Positions 13,700-21,720 are shown, numbered from the stretch's first letter. The stretch is 23,888 nt of DNA from DATBAK01 sp036787815 (GCA_036787815.1 DAIQOP010000024.1:1-23888), one strand, 5' to 3'. Notes: generated by a model not told the origin, from the sequence alone. Translations and numbers: made by a program.

Positions 13700-14622
13700 C
13701 GGCCGACGGCGACACGATCGTCGTTCCCGACGAGCTGGTCGGGATGCGCGTCGACCGCGCGATCGCGCTGCTCACCGGGTGGAGTCGCGCCGACGTGCAG
13801 GCGATGGTCGAAGCCGGCGACCTCCTCGTCGACGGCGCGACGGTGGTCAAGAGCCGACGGCTCGAGGCCGGCGAGACGATCGCGCTCCTGCGGGTGCCCG
13901 TCGCCACCGCGCCGCCGGGCCCGGAGCCGGTCGACGTCGTCGTCCGGTACGCCGACGACGATGTCATCGTCGTGGCAAAGCCCGCGGGCCTCGTGGTGCA
14001 TCCCGGCGCCGGTCATGAGCACGGCACGCTCGTGTCGGGGCTCCTCGACCGGTTCCCCGAGATCGCGGAGGTGGGCGACCGCTCCCGACCGGGGATCGTG
14101 CACCGCCTCGACCGCGAGACGAGCGGGTTGCTCGTGGTGGCGCGCTCGGCGCGCGCGTACGACTCGCTCGTGACGCAGCTCGCGAGCCGCAGCGTCGAAC
14201 GGGTCTACACCGCGTTGGTGTGGGGAGTGCCGACGGCGCGGCGGGGCATCATCGACGCGCCCATCGGCCGCTCCGAGGCGCGACGCACGCGCATGGCCGT
14301 GCGGTCCGAGGGGCGGCCGGCCCGCACCGAGTACTCCGTCGAGCGCACCTGGCACACGCCGCTCGTCGCGTTGCTCGAGTGCCGGCTCGAGACCGGCCGC
14401 ACCCACCAGATCCGGGTGCACCTCGCGGCGATCGACCATCCCGTCGTCGGCGACGGCGCGTACCGCGGTGTGCGTGACTCCCTCCCGCTGCGGCGCCCGT
14501 TCCTGCATGCCGGCGCGCTGGCGTTCGACCATCCGGCGACGGGGGAGCGGGTGCGATTCGAAGAGCCGCTCGCCCCCGACCTCGCCGCAGTCCTCGACCA
14601 ACTTGGAGATGACGAGAGTTAA
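13696..14622 (+). CDS. rluD: RluA/RluD family 23S rRNA pseudouridine synthase
   Basis: Converts uridines to pseudouridine in structured RNA. RluD acts on helix 69 of 23S rRNA, but the exact target here is inferred only from similarity. It has 308 residues. The S4 RNA-binding domain is at about 12-60 (VGMRVDRAIALLTGWSRADVQAMVEAGDLLVDGATVVKSRRLEAGE). The catalytic domain begins with DDDVIVVAKPAGLVVHPGAGHEHGTLVSGLL; HRLDRETSGLLVVA holds the catalytic Asp139; and GRTHQIRVHLAAIDHPVVGD is the conserved late motif. GTG start at 13696 in a GTGA overlap with lspA, the pairing known from many bacteria. Its stop codon shares a TTAA palindrome with the stop of the opposing Rrf2 gene. Confidence 0.95.
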   Translation: MTADGDTIVVPDELVGMRVDRAIALLTGWSRADVQAMVEAGDLLVDGATVVKSRRLEAGETIALLRVPVATAPPGPEPVDVVVRYADDDVIVVAKPAGLVVHPGAGHEHGTLVSGLLDRFPEIAEVGDRSRPGIVHRLDRETSGLLVVARSARAYDSLVTQLASRSVERVYTALVWGVPTARRGIIDAPIGRSEARRTRMAVRSEGRPARTEYSVERTWHTPLVALLECRLETGRTHQIRVHLAAIDHPVVGDGAYRGVRDSLPLRRPFLHAGALAFDHPATGERVRFEEPLAPDLAAVLDQLGDDES

Positions 14623-15026
14623 CCGTGGCCGGCCTGGGTGCGGGTGACGAGGTCGGCGAGGGTGAAGCGGTCGAGCACCTTCCGGGTCTCCTCCGAGAGC
14701 TCGATCCAGACCTCTTGCAGCACGCAGTGGCCTTCGCAGTGGTCGTGGTTGTCGACCAACGTGGGCTGGGGGCCCTCGACCGCGGCCACGACGTCGGCGA
14801 GGGTGATCTCGGCCGGTGTGCGCGCGAGCACGTAGCCGCCGCCCACCCCGCGCTTGGAGCGGACGAGGCCCGCGCCCTTCACCGACAGCAGGATCTGCTC
14901 GAGGTACGGCTGCGGGAGCCCGGTGCGCTCGGCGATCTCCTTGACCGAGGTCGGCCGCTCCTCGCCGTGCAGCGCGAGCGACAGCAGTGCCCGCGCCGCG
15001 TAGTCGCTTCGCGTCGACACCTTCAC
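14619..15026 (-). CDS. Rrf2 family transcriptional regulator
   Basis: Dimeric winged-helix regulator of 135 residues, close to the usual length. The DNA-binding part is MKVSTRSDYAARALLSLALHGEERPTSVKEIAERTGLPQPYLEQILLSVKGAGLVRSKRGVGGGYVLARTPAEITLADVVAAVEG, with the typical YLEQIL..L..AGLV.S.RG..GGY signature. Iron-sulfur members such as IscR and NsrR have three cysteines. Here there are two (Cys97 and Cys101) in an unusual His-rich stretch, NHDHCEGHCVLQEVW, so a [Fe-S] or other redox/metal sensor with non-canonical ligands is possible but unproven. No isc/suf genes are visible, so it cannot be called IscR. The start is GTG at 15026, overlapping the stop of a short upstream peptide. Likely autoregulated through the dyad at 15071-15090 (inference). 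Confidence 0.92.
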   Translation of the reverse strand: MKVSTRSDYAARALLSLALHGEERPTSVKEIAERTGLPQPYLEQILLSVKGAGLVRSKRGVGGGYVLARTPAEITLADVVAAVEGPQPTLVDNHDHCEGHCVLQEVWIELSEETRKVLDRFTLADLVTRTQAGHG

Positions 15027-15058
15027 GACACGACGACCTTCATCGGTGTCCCCGGCAT
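15023..15058 (-). CDS. predicted leaderless 11-residue leader peptide of the Rrf2 gene
   Basis: On the minus strand, -10 hexamer TACGAT (15070-15065), 6 nt, then ATG opening MPGTPMKVVVS and TGA. The TGA overlaps the Rrf2 GTG start as GTGA. The -10 to ATG distance equals that of divIVA, ileS and npdG in this window. The Rrf2 start itself has no clear Shine-Dalgarno, so translation of the short peptide and re-initiation would deliver ribosomes to it. It is too short for codon statistics to be informative. It could also be a remnant of an older start, since MKVVVS resembles the regulator's own N-terminus MKVSTRS. Confidence 0.5.
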   Translation of the reverse strand: MPGTPMKVVVS

Positions 15059-15064
15059 CGGACC

Positions 15065-15070
15065 ATCGTA
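15065..15070 (-). promoter_or_regulatory. -10 element for the Rrf2 leader peptide/regulator
   Basis: TACGAT on the minus strand, 6 nt before the leader peptide ATG at 15058 and directly next to the inverted repeat at 15071-15090. Confidence 0.5.
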
Positions 15071-15090
15071 GAGAACCTCGGCCCGTTCTC
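15071..15090. promoter_or_regulatory. perfect inverted repeat (candidate operator) between the Rrf2 gene and the phosphodiesterase gene
   Basis: GAGAAC-N8-GTTCTC, a 20-bp dyad with exact 6-bp arms. It abuts the minus-strand -10 (15065-15070) and covers the region where the -35 of the plus-strand promoter should lie (-10 at 15112-15117). One dimeric protein bound here could control both genes; the adjacent Rrf2 regulator is the obvious candidate. Confidence 0.5.
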
Positions 15091-15111
15091 GCGCTCGAGC
15101 GGGCGACCCCT

Positions 15112-15117
15112 TAGCCT
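15112..15117 (+). promoter_or_regulatory. -10 element of a predicted leaderless phosphodiesterase promoter
   Basis: TAGCCT lies 7 nt before the ATG at 15125, with no Shine-Dalgarno between. The geometry matches the other predicted leaderless starts in the window. Confidence 0.5.
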
Positions 15118-15124
15118 GCGACCC

Positions 15125-16222
15125 ATGGAGCCGACGCCCCCCGTCCTTCCGGCGCTCGACGGCGCGTCGGTCGCCGGCCTGATCCCCGCGCTCGTGGGTG
15201 GGCGCCCGGCGCCGTGGATGCCCGAACCGGTGACGGGCGCGAAGAGCGTCGTGTTGCTCGTGATCGACGGGCTCGGTGCCAACGAGGTCGAGGGTCGCCC
15301 GGGGATCCTGCAGGAGATCGGGGCGATGCACGGGTCGCGCATCACGACCGTCGTTCCCTCGACCACCTCGACCGCGCTCACGTCGATCGCGACCGGCCTC
15401 GCGCCCGCGCAGCACGGTGTCCTCGGATACCGGATGCTCGTCGACGGCGAAGTGCTCAACGTGCTGCGGTGGCAATCGGAATCGCGCCACGCGCCCGACC
15501 CGTTCACGGTGCAGCGCCACGATGCGTTCCTCGGTCGCCCGGCGCCCGTGGTGACCCGCGTCGAGTTCCGCGACACCGGCTTCTCGCAGGCGCACCTGCG
15601 CGGTGCCACCTTCATCGGCTGGAAGACGGTGGCGACGCTCGTCGAGCACTGCCGGCGCCTGGTGCTCGCGGGGGAGCGCTTCGTCTACGCGTACTACCCC
15701 GGTGTCGACGAGGTCGCGCATGCCTACGGGCTGCACGACGGCTTCTACGCACGCGAGCTCGCGTCGGCCGACGCGCTCGTCGCGAACCTGCTCGACGCGC
15801 TCCCGGAGGAGACGGCGTTGCTCGTCACCGCGGATCACGGGCAGATCCATCTCGAACCCGAGTCGTGGATCGAGATCGACGAGCTGCACCCGATGGTGGT
15901 GGCGCAGGCGGGCGACGGGCGGTTCCGCTACCTGCACGCGCGCAAGGGCATGGCTCCCGATCTGCTCGCCGCGGCGCACGCGCAGCTCGACGGCGTCGCG
16001 TGGGTGCGGAGCCGGCGCGAGGTGCTCGAGGCCGGCTGGATCGGGCCGGGGGCCACGGGCACGATCCCGGGGCGCATCGGCGACGTCGTGCTCGCCGCAC
16101 GGGAGCCCGTCGCCTTCGTCGACCCGGCGTTGCCCCGGGAGCGCACCCTGCGATCGGCCCACGGCAGCCTCACGGCGGCGGAGATGTGGGTGCCGTTGCG
16201 CGCCGCCCGGGGCCGGGCGTAG
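15125..16222 (+). CDS. alkaline phosphatase superfamily protein (nucleotide pyrophosphatase/phosphodiesterase type)
   Basis: Predicted two-metal hydrolase of 365 residues. Residues that fit the fold: VLLVIDGLG with metal ligand Asp48, the VVPSTTSTALTSIATGLAPAQHG segment with the likely nucleophile Thr81, YYPGVDEVAHAYG (Asp and His ligands), TADHGQIHL (Asp-His pair) and a final AHGS. This is the metal-site pattern of the type I phosphodiesterase/nucleotide pyrophosphatase family. There is no signal peptide or membrane segment, unlike most secreted members, so the protein appears cytoplasmic. Substrate unknown; phosphodiester, pyrophosphate or phosphonate compounds are all possible. It is divergent from the Rrf2 regulator, with a shared candidate operator, and dnaE follows after 136 bp. 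Confidence 0.85.
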   Translation: MEPTPPVLPALDGASVAGLIPALVGGRPAPWMPEPVTGAKSVVLLVIDGLGANEVEGRPGILQEIGAMHGSRITTVVPSTTSTALTSIATGLAPAQHGVLGYRMLVDGEVLNVLRWQSESRHAPDPFTVQRHDAFLGRPAPVVTRVEFRDTGFSQAHLRGATFIGWKTVATLVEHCRRLVLAGERFVYAYYPGVDEVAHAYGLHDGFYARELASADALVANLLDALPEETALLVTADHGQIHLEPESWIEIDELHPMVVAQAGDGRFRYLHARKGMAPDLLAAAHAQLDGVAWVRSRREVLEAGWIGPGATGTIPGRIGDVVLAAREPVAFVDPALPRERTLRSAHGSLTAAEMWVPLRAARGRA

Positions 16223-16253
16223 GGTCAGGGTCCGGGAATGACACGTTTGTGAT

Positions 16254-16287
16254 TTGTCCACAACGCCCTCCACAAGGGTGTGGATAA
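16254..16287. promoter_or_regulatory. pair of inverted DnaA boxes upstream of dnaE
   Basis: TTGTCCACA (16254-16262, +, one mismatch to TTATCCACA) and TGTGGATAA (16279-16287), an exact DnaA box on the minus strand, 16 bp apart. Between them CCCTCCACA (16266-16274) shares the core TCCACA and forms the perfect dyad TCCACA-aggg-TGTGGA with the second box. A weaker site, GGTGGACAC, lies at 16310-16318. They lie 71-105 bp before the dnaE start. Confidence 0.65.
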
Positions 16288-16358
16288 CGGCGGATCGTGG
16301 GCAGAGCGCGGTGGACACCGCGTCCCCGCGTTCCCGGGCGCAGATCAGAGTGACGCCG

Positions 16359-19300
16359 ATGCCGAAGTCTTTCGTCCACCTCCACCTCCACACCGAGTAC
16401 TCGATGCTCGACGGAGCATCCCGGATCGGTGACGTCGTGGGCGCGGTGGTGGCCGACGGGCAACCGGCGGTCGGGATCACCGACCACGGGAACATGTACG
16501 GCGTGCTCGAGCTCTACGGCGCCGCGCGCGACGCGGGCGTCAACCCGGTGCTCGGCATGGAGGGCTACTTCACCGCGGGATCGCGCTTCGACCGCCCGAA
16601 GCGCTCCGAGCACGAGATCTTCCACCTCACGCTGCTGGCCGAATCGAACGTCGGCTACCACAACCTCATCCAGCTCAACAGCGCGGCCTTCATCGACGGC
16701 TACTACTACAAGCCGCGCGCCGACTGGGAGCTGCTCGAGCGCTACCACGAAGGGCTCATCGCGACGAGCGGCTGCCTCGGCGGGCTCGTGCCCCAGCTCA
16801 TTCTCGACGAGCGCCTCGACGAAGCACGTGAGGCCGCGGCGCGGTTCCAGGAGATCTTCGGGCGCGACCACTTCTTCGTCGAGGTGCAGGACCACGGGCT
16901 CGCCGACGACGAACGCGTGAGCCGGCCGTTGCTCGACATCGCGCGCGCGATCGGCGCGCCGCTCCTCGCGACCAACGACAGCCACTACACCCACGCGCAC
17001 GAAGCGGAGGCGCACGACGCGCTGCTCTGCGTCCAGACCGGTGCGCTGATGAGCGATGCGAACCGGTTCCGATTCGAGGGCAACGACTTCTACATCAAGA
17101 GCGCCGCCGAGATGCGTGATCTGTTCCGCGACCTTCCCGAGGCGTGCGACAACACGCTGCTCATCGCGGAGCGGGCCCAGGTCGAGCTCCAGTTCGACAA
17201 CGCGGTGCTGCCGGCGTTCCCGGTCCCGCAGGGCCACGACGAGAACTCCTACCTGCGCGAGCTCACCCTCGAAGGTGCCAAGGACCGCTACGGCCAATCG
17301 CCCGCGCTCCATGTGCTCGAACGGCTCGAGTTCGAGCTCGGTGTCATCAAGACGATGGGCTTCTCGGCCTACTTCCTCGTGGTCTGGGACCTCGTGCGGT
17401 ACGCGAAGTCGCACAACATCCGGGTCGGTCCGGGGCGCGGGAGCGCGGCGGGCTCCTGCGTGGCCTACTGCCTGCGCATCGTCGACATCGACCCCATCAA
17501 GTACGACCTGCTGTTCGAGCGGTTCCTCAACCCGGGCCGCAAAGAGATGCCCGACATCGACATGGACTTCGACTCGCGTTACCGCGGCGAGATGATCAGG
17601 TACGCGGCCAAGCGGTACGGCAACGACCGGGTCGCGCAGGTGATCACGTTCTCCACGATCAAGGCCCGCGCCGCGGTGCGCGACGCGGCGCGAGTGCTCG
17701 GGTACCCCTACGGCCTCGGCGACAAGATCGCGAAGCTCATGCCGCCGCTGGTGATGGGTCGCGACACCCCGCTGCGCGCGTGCCTCGAGGAAGACCCGAA
17801 GTACGCCGACGGCTTCAAGATGGCCGCCGATCTGCGCGAGCTCTGCGCCGTCGACTCCGATGCACATCGCGTCGTCGAGGTCGCGCGCGGGCTCGAGGGG
17901 CTGCGCCGCCAGGACGGCATCCACGCGGCCGCCGTGGTCATCACGCGCGATCCGATCACCGACTATCTGCCGATCCAGCGCAAGCCGGAGCCGGGCACGC
18001 CGATCGAGGAATCACCGATCGTCACGCAGTACGAGATGAACGGCGTCGGCCGGCTCGGGTTGCTGAAGATGGACTTCCTCGGCCTGCGCAACCTCGACGT
18101 CATGGAGGTCACGCTCGAGCTCATCGAACGCTCGACGGGCGAGCGCGTCGACATCGACGCCGTCGACCTCGAGGACGCCAAGACGTTCGAGCTGTTGCGC
18201 TCGGGCGACACCATCGGGGTGTTCCAGCTCGAAGGCGGGCCGATGCGGGCCCTCATCCGGTCGCTCGTGCCGACGAGCTTCGAAGACGTTGCCGCCCTCG
18301 TCGCGCTGTACCGGCCGGGCCCGATGGGCACGAACATGCACACCGACTACGCGGCCCGCAAGAACGGGCGGCAGGCGGTGAAGTACTACCACCCCGACGT
18401 CGAGGAGATCCTCGCCCCCACCTACGGGCTGATGATCTACCAGGAACAGCTCATGCGGCTCGCGCAGCGGCTCGCGGGCTACAGCCTCTCGGAGGCCGAC
18501 ACGCTGCGGAAGGCCGCGGCGAAGAAGAAGCGCGACCTCATGGCGCAGGAGCGCTCGAAGTTCGTCGACAGCGTCGAACGCCAGGGCTACGAGCGGAAGT
18601 TCGGCGAAGAGATGTTCGACGTGATCGAACCGTTCGCCGACTACTCGTTCCCGAAGGCGCACGCGTTCGGCTACGGCTTCATCGCCTACCAGACCGCGTA
18701 CCTCAAGGCGAACTACCCGGTTCAGTATCTCGCCGCGTTGCTCACGAGCGTGAAGTCGAACCAGGACAAGGCGGCCGTCTACCTCAACGAGTGCCGCCTC
18801 CTCGACATCCCGGTGCTCGTGCCCGACGTCAACGACTCCGACAGCGACTTCACCGCGCAGCTCACCGCGGCGGGCCCCGACGGCGCCGTCGCCGCCGGAC
18901 CGGCCGGCGCGATCCGCTTCGGTCTCTCGGCGGTGCGCAACGTCGGTGAGGGAGTGGCCGAGCTGATCCTCCAGGCGCGCCGCGACGGCGAGCCGTTCAC
19001 CGACTTCTACGACTTCTGCGAGCGGGTCGACCCCGTCGCGCTGAACAAGCGCACCATCGAATCGCTCGTGAAGGCGGGGGCGTTCGACTCGCTCGGCCAT
19101 CCGCGTCAGGGTCTGCTGCTCGTGTTTGAGCAGATCGTCGACCGTGTACTGCGGCGCCGGCGCGAACGCGACCAGGGCACCCTCTCGTTCTTCGACCTCG
19201 AACCCGATCTCGCCGCCGGTCTGGGTGGCGACGCCGGCTTCGACGAGCGGCTGCCGATTCCCGACGTCGAGTTCGACAAGGCGCAGCGGCTCGCGTTCGA

Positions 19301-19898
19301 GAAGGAGATGCTCGGGCTCTACGTCTCCGATCACCCGCTCCTCGGCGCGAAGCGGATCCTCGCCCGGCTCGCCGATTGCACCATCTCCGAGGTGCTCGAG
19401 CTCGAAGACGGCACGATGCGCACCGTCGCGGGGATCGTCAGCGGCCTGAACCGCAAGTACACCAAGCGCGGCGACCTCATGGCCACGTTCGTGCTCGAGG
19501 ATCTCGGTGCGACGATCGAGGTGATGGTGTTCCCGAAGACGATGCAGCAGTACGGCGAGTTGCTCGCCCCCGACGCGATCGTCACGGTGAAGGCCCGCGT
19601 CGACGGGCGCGACGACACGTCGAAGCTGATCGCGATGGAGATCACGCGCCCCGAGATCGTCCTCGATGCCGGCCCCACCGTACGGCTCAAGGTCCGCCCA
19701 ACCGCGTTGAGCGGCGATCGCGTCGAGCGGCTCCACGAGATCCTGCGCGCGCACCCGGGCGACAGCCCGTTCTTCGTGCACCTCGTCGGTGCCGACAAGG
19801 AGACGGTGTTGCGCCTCGGCGACGAGTTCTGCTGTGACGCCCGCACCGATCTGTTCGCCGAGCTGCGCGTCGCCTTCGGTCCCGACTGCATCGTGTAG
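16359..19898 (+). CDS. dnaE: DNA polymerase III alpha subunit (DnaE)
   Basis: Replicative DNA polymerase of 1179 residues, typical of DnaE1. The N-terminal PHP domain has FVHLHLHTEYSMLDGASR (5-22), ITDHGNMYGVLELY and NDSHYTHAHEAEAHDALLCVQTG, so the metal-ligand pattern looks intact and proofreading activity in the PHP domain is possible, as in other actinobacteria. The polymerase core contains GPGRGSAAGSCVAYC and PDIDMDFDSRYRGEMIRY with the catalytic aspartates, followed by LYRPGPMGTNMHTDYAARKNG and EQLMRLAQRLAGYSLSEADTLRKAAAKKK, then FPKAHAFGYGFIAYQTAYLKANYPVQYLAALL. After the HhH region, QGTLSFFDL resembles the internal beta-clamp motif. The OB fold is near TVAGIVSGLNRKYTKRGDLMATFVLEDLGATIEVMVF. 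The ATG at 16359 was chosen because it gives the family N-terminus; the in-frame GTG at 16350 is an alternative. Neither has a strong Shine-Dalgarno. Confidence 0.97.
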   Translation: MPKSFVHLHLHTEYSMLDGASRIGDVVGAVVADGQPAVGITDHGNMYGVLELYGAARDAGVNPVLGMEGYFTAGSRFDRPKRSEHEIFHLTLLAESNVGYHNLIQLNSAAFIDGYYYKPRADWELLERYHEGLIATSGCLGGLVPQLILDERLDEAREAAARFQEIFGRDHFFVEVQDHGLADDERVSRPLLDIARAIGAPLLATNDSHYTHAHEAEAHDALLCVQTGALMSDANRFRFEGNDFYIKSAAEMRDLFRDLPEACDNTLLIAERAQVELQFDNAVLPAFPVPQGHDENSYLRELTLEGAKDRYGQSPALHVLERLEFELGVIKTMGFSAYFLVVWDLVRYAKSHNIRVGPGRGSAAGSCVAYCLRIVDIDPIKYDLLFERFLNPGRKEMPDIDMDFDSRYRGEMIRYAAKRYGNDRVAQVITFSTIKARAAVRDAARVLGYPYGLGDKIAKLMPPLVMGRDTPLRACLEEDPKYADGFKMAADLRELCAVDSDAHRVVEVARGLEGLRRQDGIHAAAVVITRDPITDYLPIQRKPEPGTPIEESPIVTQYEMNGVGRLGLLKMDFLGLRNLDVMEVTLELIERSTGERVDIDAVDLEDAKTFELLRSGDTIGVFQLEGGPMRALIRSLVPTSFEDVAALVALYRPGPMGTNMHTDYAARKNGRQAVKYYHPDVEEILAPTYGLMIYQEQLMRLAQRLAGYSLSEADTLRKAAAKKKRDLMAQERSKFVDSVERQGYERKFGEEMFDVIEPFADYSFPKAHAFGYGFIAYQTAYLKANYPVQYLAALLTSVKSNQDKAAVYLNECRLLDIPVLVPDVNDSDSDFTAQLTAAGPDGAVAAGPAGAIRFGLSAVRNVGEGVAELILQARRDGEPFTDFYDFCERVDPVALNKRTIESLVKAGAFDSLGHPRQGLLLVFEQIVDRVLRRRRERDQGTLSFFDLEPDLAAGLGGDAGFDERLPIPDVEFDKAQRLAFEKEMLGLYVSDHPLLGAKRILARLADCTISEVLELEDGTMRTVAGIVSGLNRKYTKRGDLMATFVLEDLGATIEVMVFPKTMQQYGELLAPDAIVTVKARVDGRDDTSKLIAMEITRPEIVLDAGPTVRLKVRPTALSGDRVERLHEILRAHPGDSPFFVHLVGADKETVLRLGDEFCCDARTDLFAELRVAFGPDCIV

Positions 19899-19942
19899 AC
19901 GCCACGGCGCGAACGCGGTGGTGGCTGTCGGCCTCTGCCCGA

Positions 19943-21694
19943 TCAGGCGCCGGGATTCGCCGGTTCGAGCGGTGACGACCACTTCGGAGAGGCGAACCGC
20001 GAGCTGCTCAGTTGATCGGGTCCGAGAAGGTGGACCGCGATCCGCGTGTCGCCGAAGATGGTGTCGCGCTCGGTGGAATACGTGAAGAGGAGGCGGCCGG
20101 GCGCCGGCGGCACCGTGCGTGCGCCGGTCGAGATGACGATGGCGGACGCGGCGGAGCGCGGGCGGTAGCGACGCCAGCGACCGTATGCACCGGTCTGGGC
20201 CGACGGAACCTCGACGTCGATGCCGGCCTGGGCCAAACGGAGGATGACGTACGGAGCGATCGCCTGGGTCGCGGAGAAGCCGTCACCGATGACGACGACC
20301 GGTCTCCGACGATCGACGGTCGCGAGCACCGCGGCGGCGATGCGCTTCTCGGGCGCGAACGCGGGTACCTGTGGGTCGTGGTCGTCGCGCCCGCTGACGC
20401 CCGCGATCGACGCGGCGATGAGGGCGGCCACCGCGATCAGTGCGGGCGGCCCGTATCGCGCTCCCAGCCGGGTCGGCGAGCTGGACGCGAAGATGCGACT
20501 GATGAGGAACACGACGGCGATGCCCACCGCGAGGTAGGTCGCGAACGCCGCAGCCCACGCCCATCGGTACAGGTTGACTCGGCCGGCCTCGAAGCTGCGG
20601 GGCACGTTGCTGCCGTTGACCAACCCGGCGACGAGCAAGACCAACGCGACGAGCGCGAGCCGGGCCAGGGCCGCGAAGCGGGCACGAGCGCTCCAGACCG
20701 TCACGGCGAGCGCCGCGACGACGGCGATGCCGAGGGACGAACGGTACGGACCGAGGCCATCGAGGAAGAACGAACCCGTCGTGTCGGTTCGGCCCAGCAT
20801 CGTGGGAGGCGTCGCCGCGCGCAGGGCCTGCACCCACCCGGAGTGCAGTCCCAGTGTCGCCCGTGTGTTGTCGCGGGCGAAGCGAACGATGCTCGTCAGG
20901 TTGCCCGGGTGTCCGCTCAGCTCGTCGCCGATCACGGGCGCCCAGCACACCACTCCGACGATGCCCGCGGCGGGCGTCCACCGACGCACGGTCGCCATGA
21001 TCGTGGTGTCGCCACCGCGCACCCGGGTCGCGATCTGCACCACGATCATGACCGCCGTCACGACCAGCAGCGCGAGCACGACGAGCCCGGCCGCAAGGTG
21101 CTGCTGCGCGGCGTAGCTCGCGACCAGCACGGTCACCGGCATCAGTGCGAGGTCGCCGTCGATGAGCGCCCACATGAGGAGCGCGGCGCCCAGCAGCGAG
21201 TACATCGTCATGTTCGAGCTGAGCGTGTCGGTGAGCACCGCAGTTCCCGCCGACCAGATCACCGCGAGGAGGAGCACGCTTCCCCACAGCATCGCCGTCA
21301 GACCGAGTCGCCGGAAGATCGCCCACAACGCGATGAGCCCACACGCGGCATTGACCGTGGCGGCGGTGAGCAGGGAGCCGGCCGAGATGCCGAGGACGCG
21401 CAGCGGGGCGGCGAGGAGATAGAACTCGATCGGTCCGGGATGGTTCGCCTGGATCCCGCCGCCGTACAACCCCGAGGTCGACGGCAGGCCGGTCAACGGT
21501 GGGTGGCGGCTGAAGACGTCGAGTGCGCGAATTGCGATGTTGGCTTCGTCGCCACTCGGTACCGAACCGTCACCGAAGGCGCGAACGAGCGCCACGACGA
21601 ACGGAACCAGCACGAGCACGAGCGTCGCGATGGCGAACCACCGATCACGACCACGCAGGTCGCGCAGTCTCCGGGGTGCGCGTGCCCAACCCAC
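19943..21694 (-). CDS. multi-pass membrane protein, GT-C glycosyltransferase-like
   Basis: Integral membrane protein of about 583 residues with ten or so hydrophobic helices and a soluble C-terminal part of about 130 residues, probably extracytoplasmic. After the first helix (WFAIATLVLVLVPFVVALVRA) comes a loop with acidic residues, SGDEANIAIRALDVFSRHPPLTGLPS, and then ANHPGPIEFYLLAAPLRVLG. An acidic motif in the first outer loop is a hallmark of GT-C enzymes using polyprenyl-phosphate sugars (ArnT/PMT-like), so a role in wall or surface glycan synthesis is likely; no specific substrate can be named. The C-terminal part (RRPVVVIGDGFSATQAIAPYVILRLAQAGIDVEV) has no recognised domain. Start uncertain: GTG at 21694 is used, while CTG at 21724 would overlap the upstream stop as CTGA. 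It follows the LLM gene and converges on dnaE. Confidence 0.75.
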   Translation of the reverse strand: MGWARAPRRLRDLRGRDRWFAIATLVLVLVPFVVALVRAFGDGSVPSGDEANIAIRALDVFSRHPPLTGLPSTSGLYGGGIQANHPGPIEFYLLAAPLRVLGISAGSLLTAATVNAACGLIALWAIFRRLGLTAMLWGSVLLLAVIWSAGTAVLTDTLSSNMTMYSLLGAALLMWALIDGDLALMPVTVLVASYAAQQHLAAGLVVLALLVVTAVMIVVQIATRVRGGDTTIMATVRRWTPAAGIVGVVCWAPVIGDELSGHPGNLTSIVRFARDNTRATLGLHSGWVQALRAATPPTMLGRTDTTGSFFLDGLGPYRSSLGIAVVAALAVTVWSARARFAALARLALVALVLLVAGLVNGSNVPRSFEAGRVNLYRWAWAAAFATYLAVGIAVVFLISRIFASSSPTRLGARYGPPALIAVAALIAASIAGVSGRDDHDPQVPAFAPEKRIAAAVLATVDRRRPVVVIGDGFSATQAIAPYVILRLAQAGIDVEVPSAQTGAYGRWRRYRPRSAASAIVISTGARTVPPAPGRLLFTYSTERDTIFGDTRIAVHLLGPDQLSSSRFASPKWSSPLEPANPGA

Positions 21695-21720
21695 GCGTGC
21701 GTCGGGCGCCGCAGCGGGTG

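Noticed and set aside
14619..15026. Naming the Rrf2 protein IscR or NsrR
   Set aside because: Only two cysteines are present and no iron-sulfur assembly or NO-response genes are visible in the window.
16223..16358. Chromosomal replication origin at the DnaA boxes
   Set aside because: Only two good boxes, no AT-rich unwinding region, and no dnaA, dnaN or gyrB nearby; a regulatory or titration site fits better.
16254..16358. DnaE starting at TTG 16254
   Set aside because: The extra 35 residues are not DnaE-like, would run through the DnaA boxes, and the family N-terminus (PKSFVHLHLHTEYS) starts at 16359.
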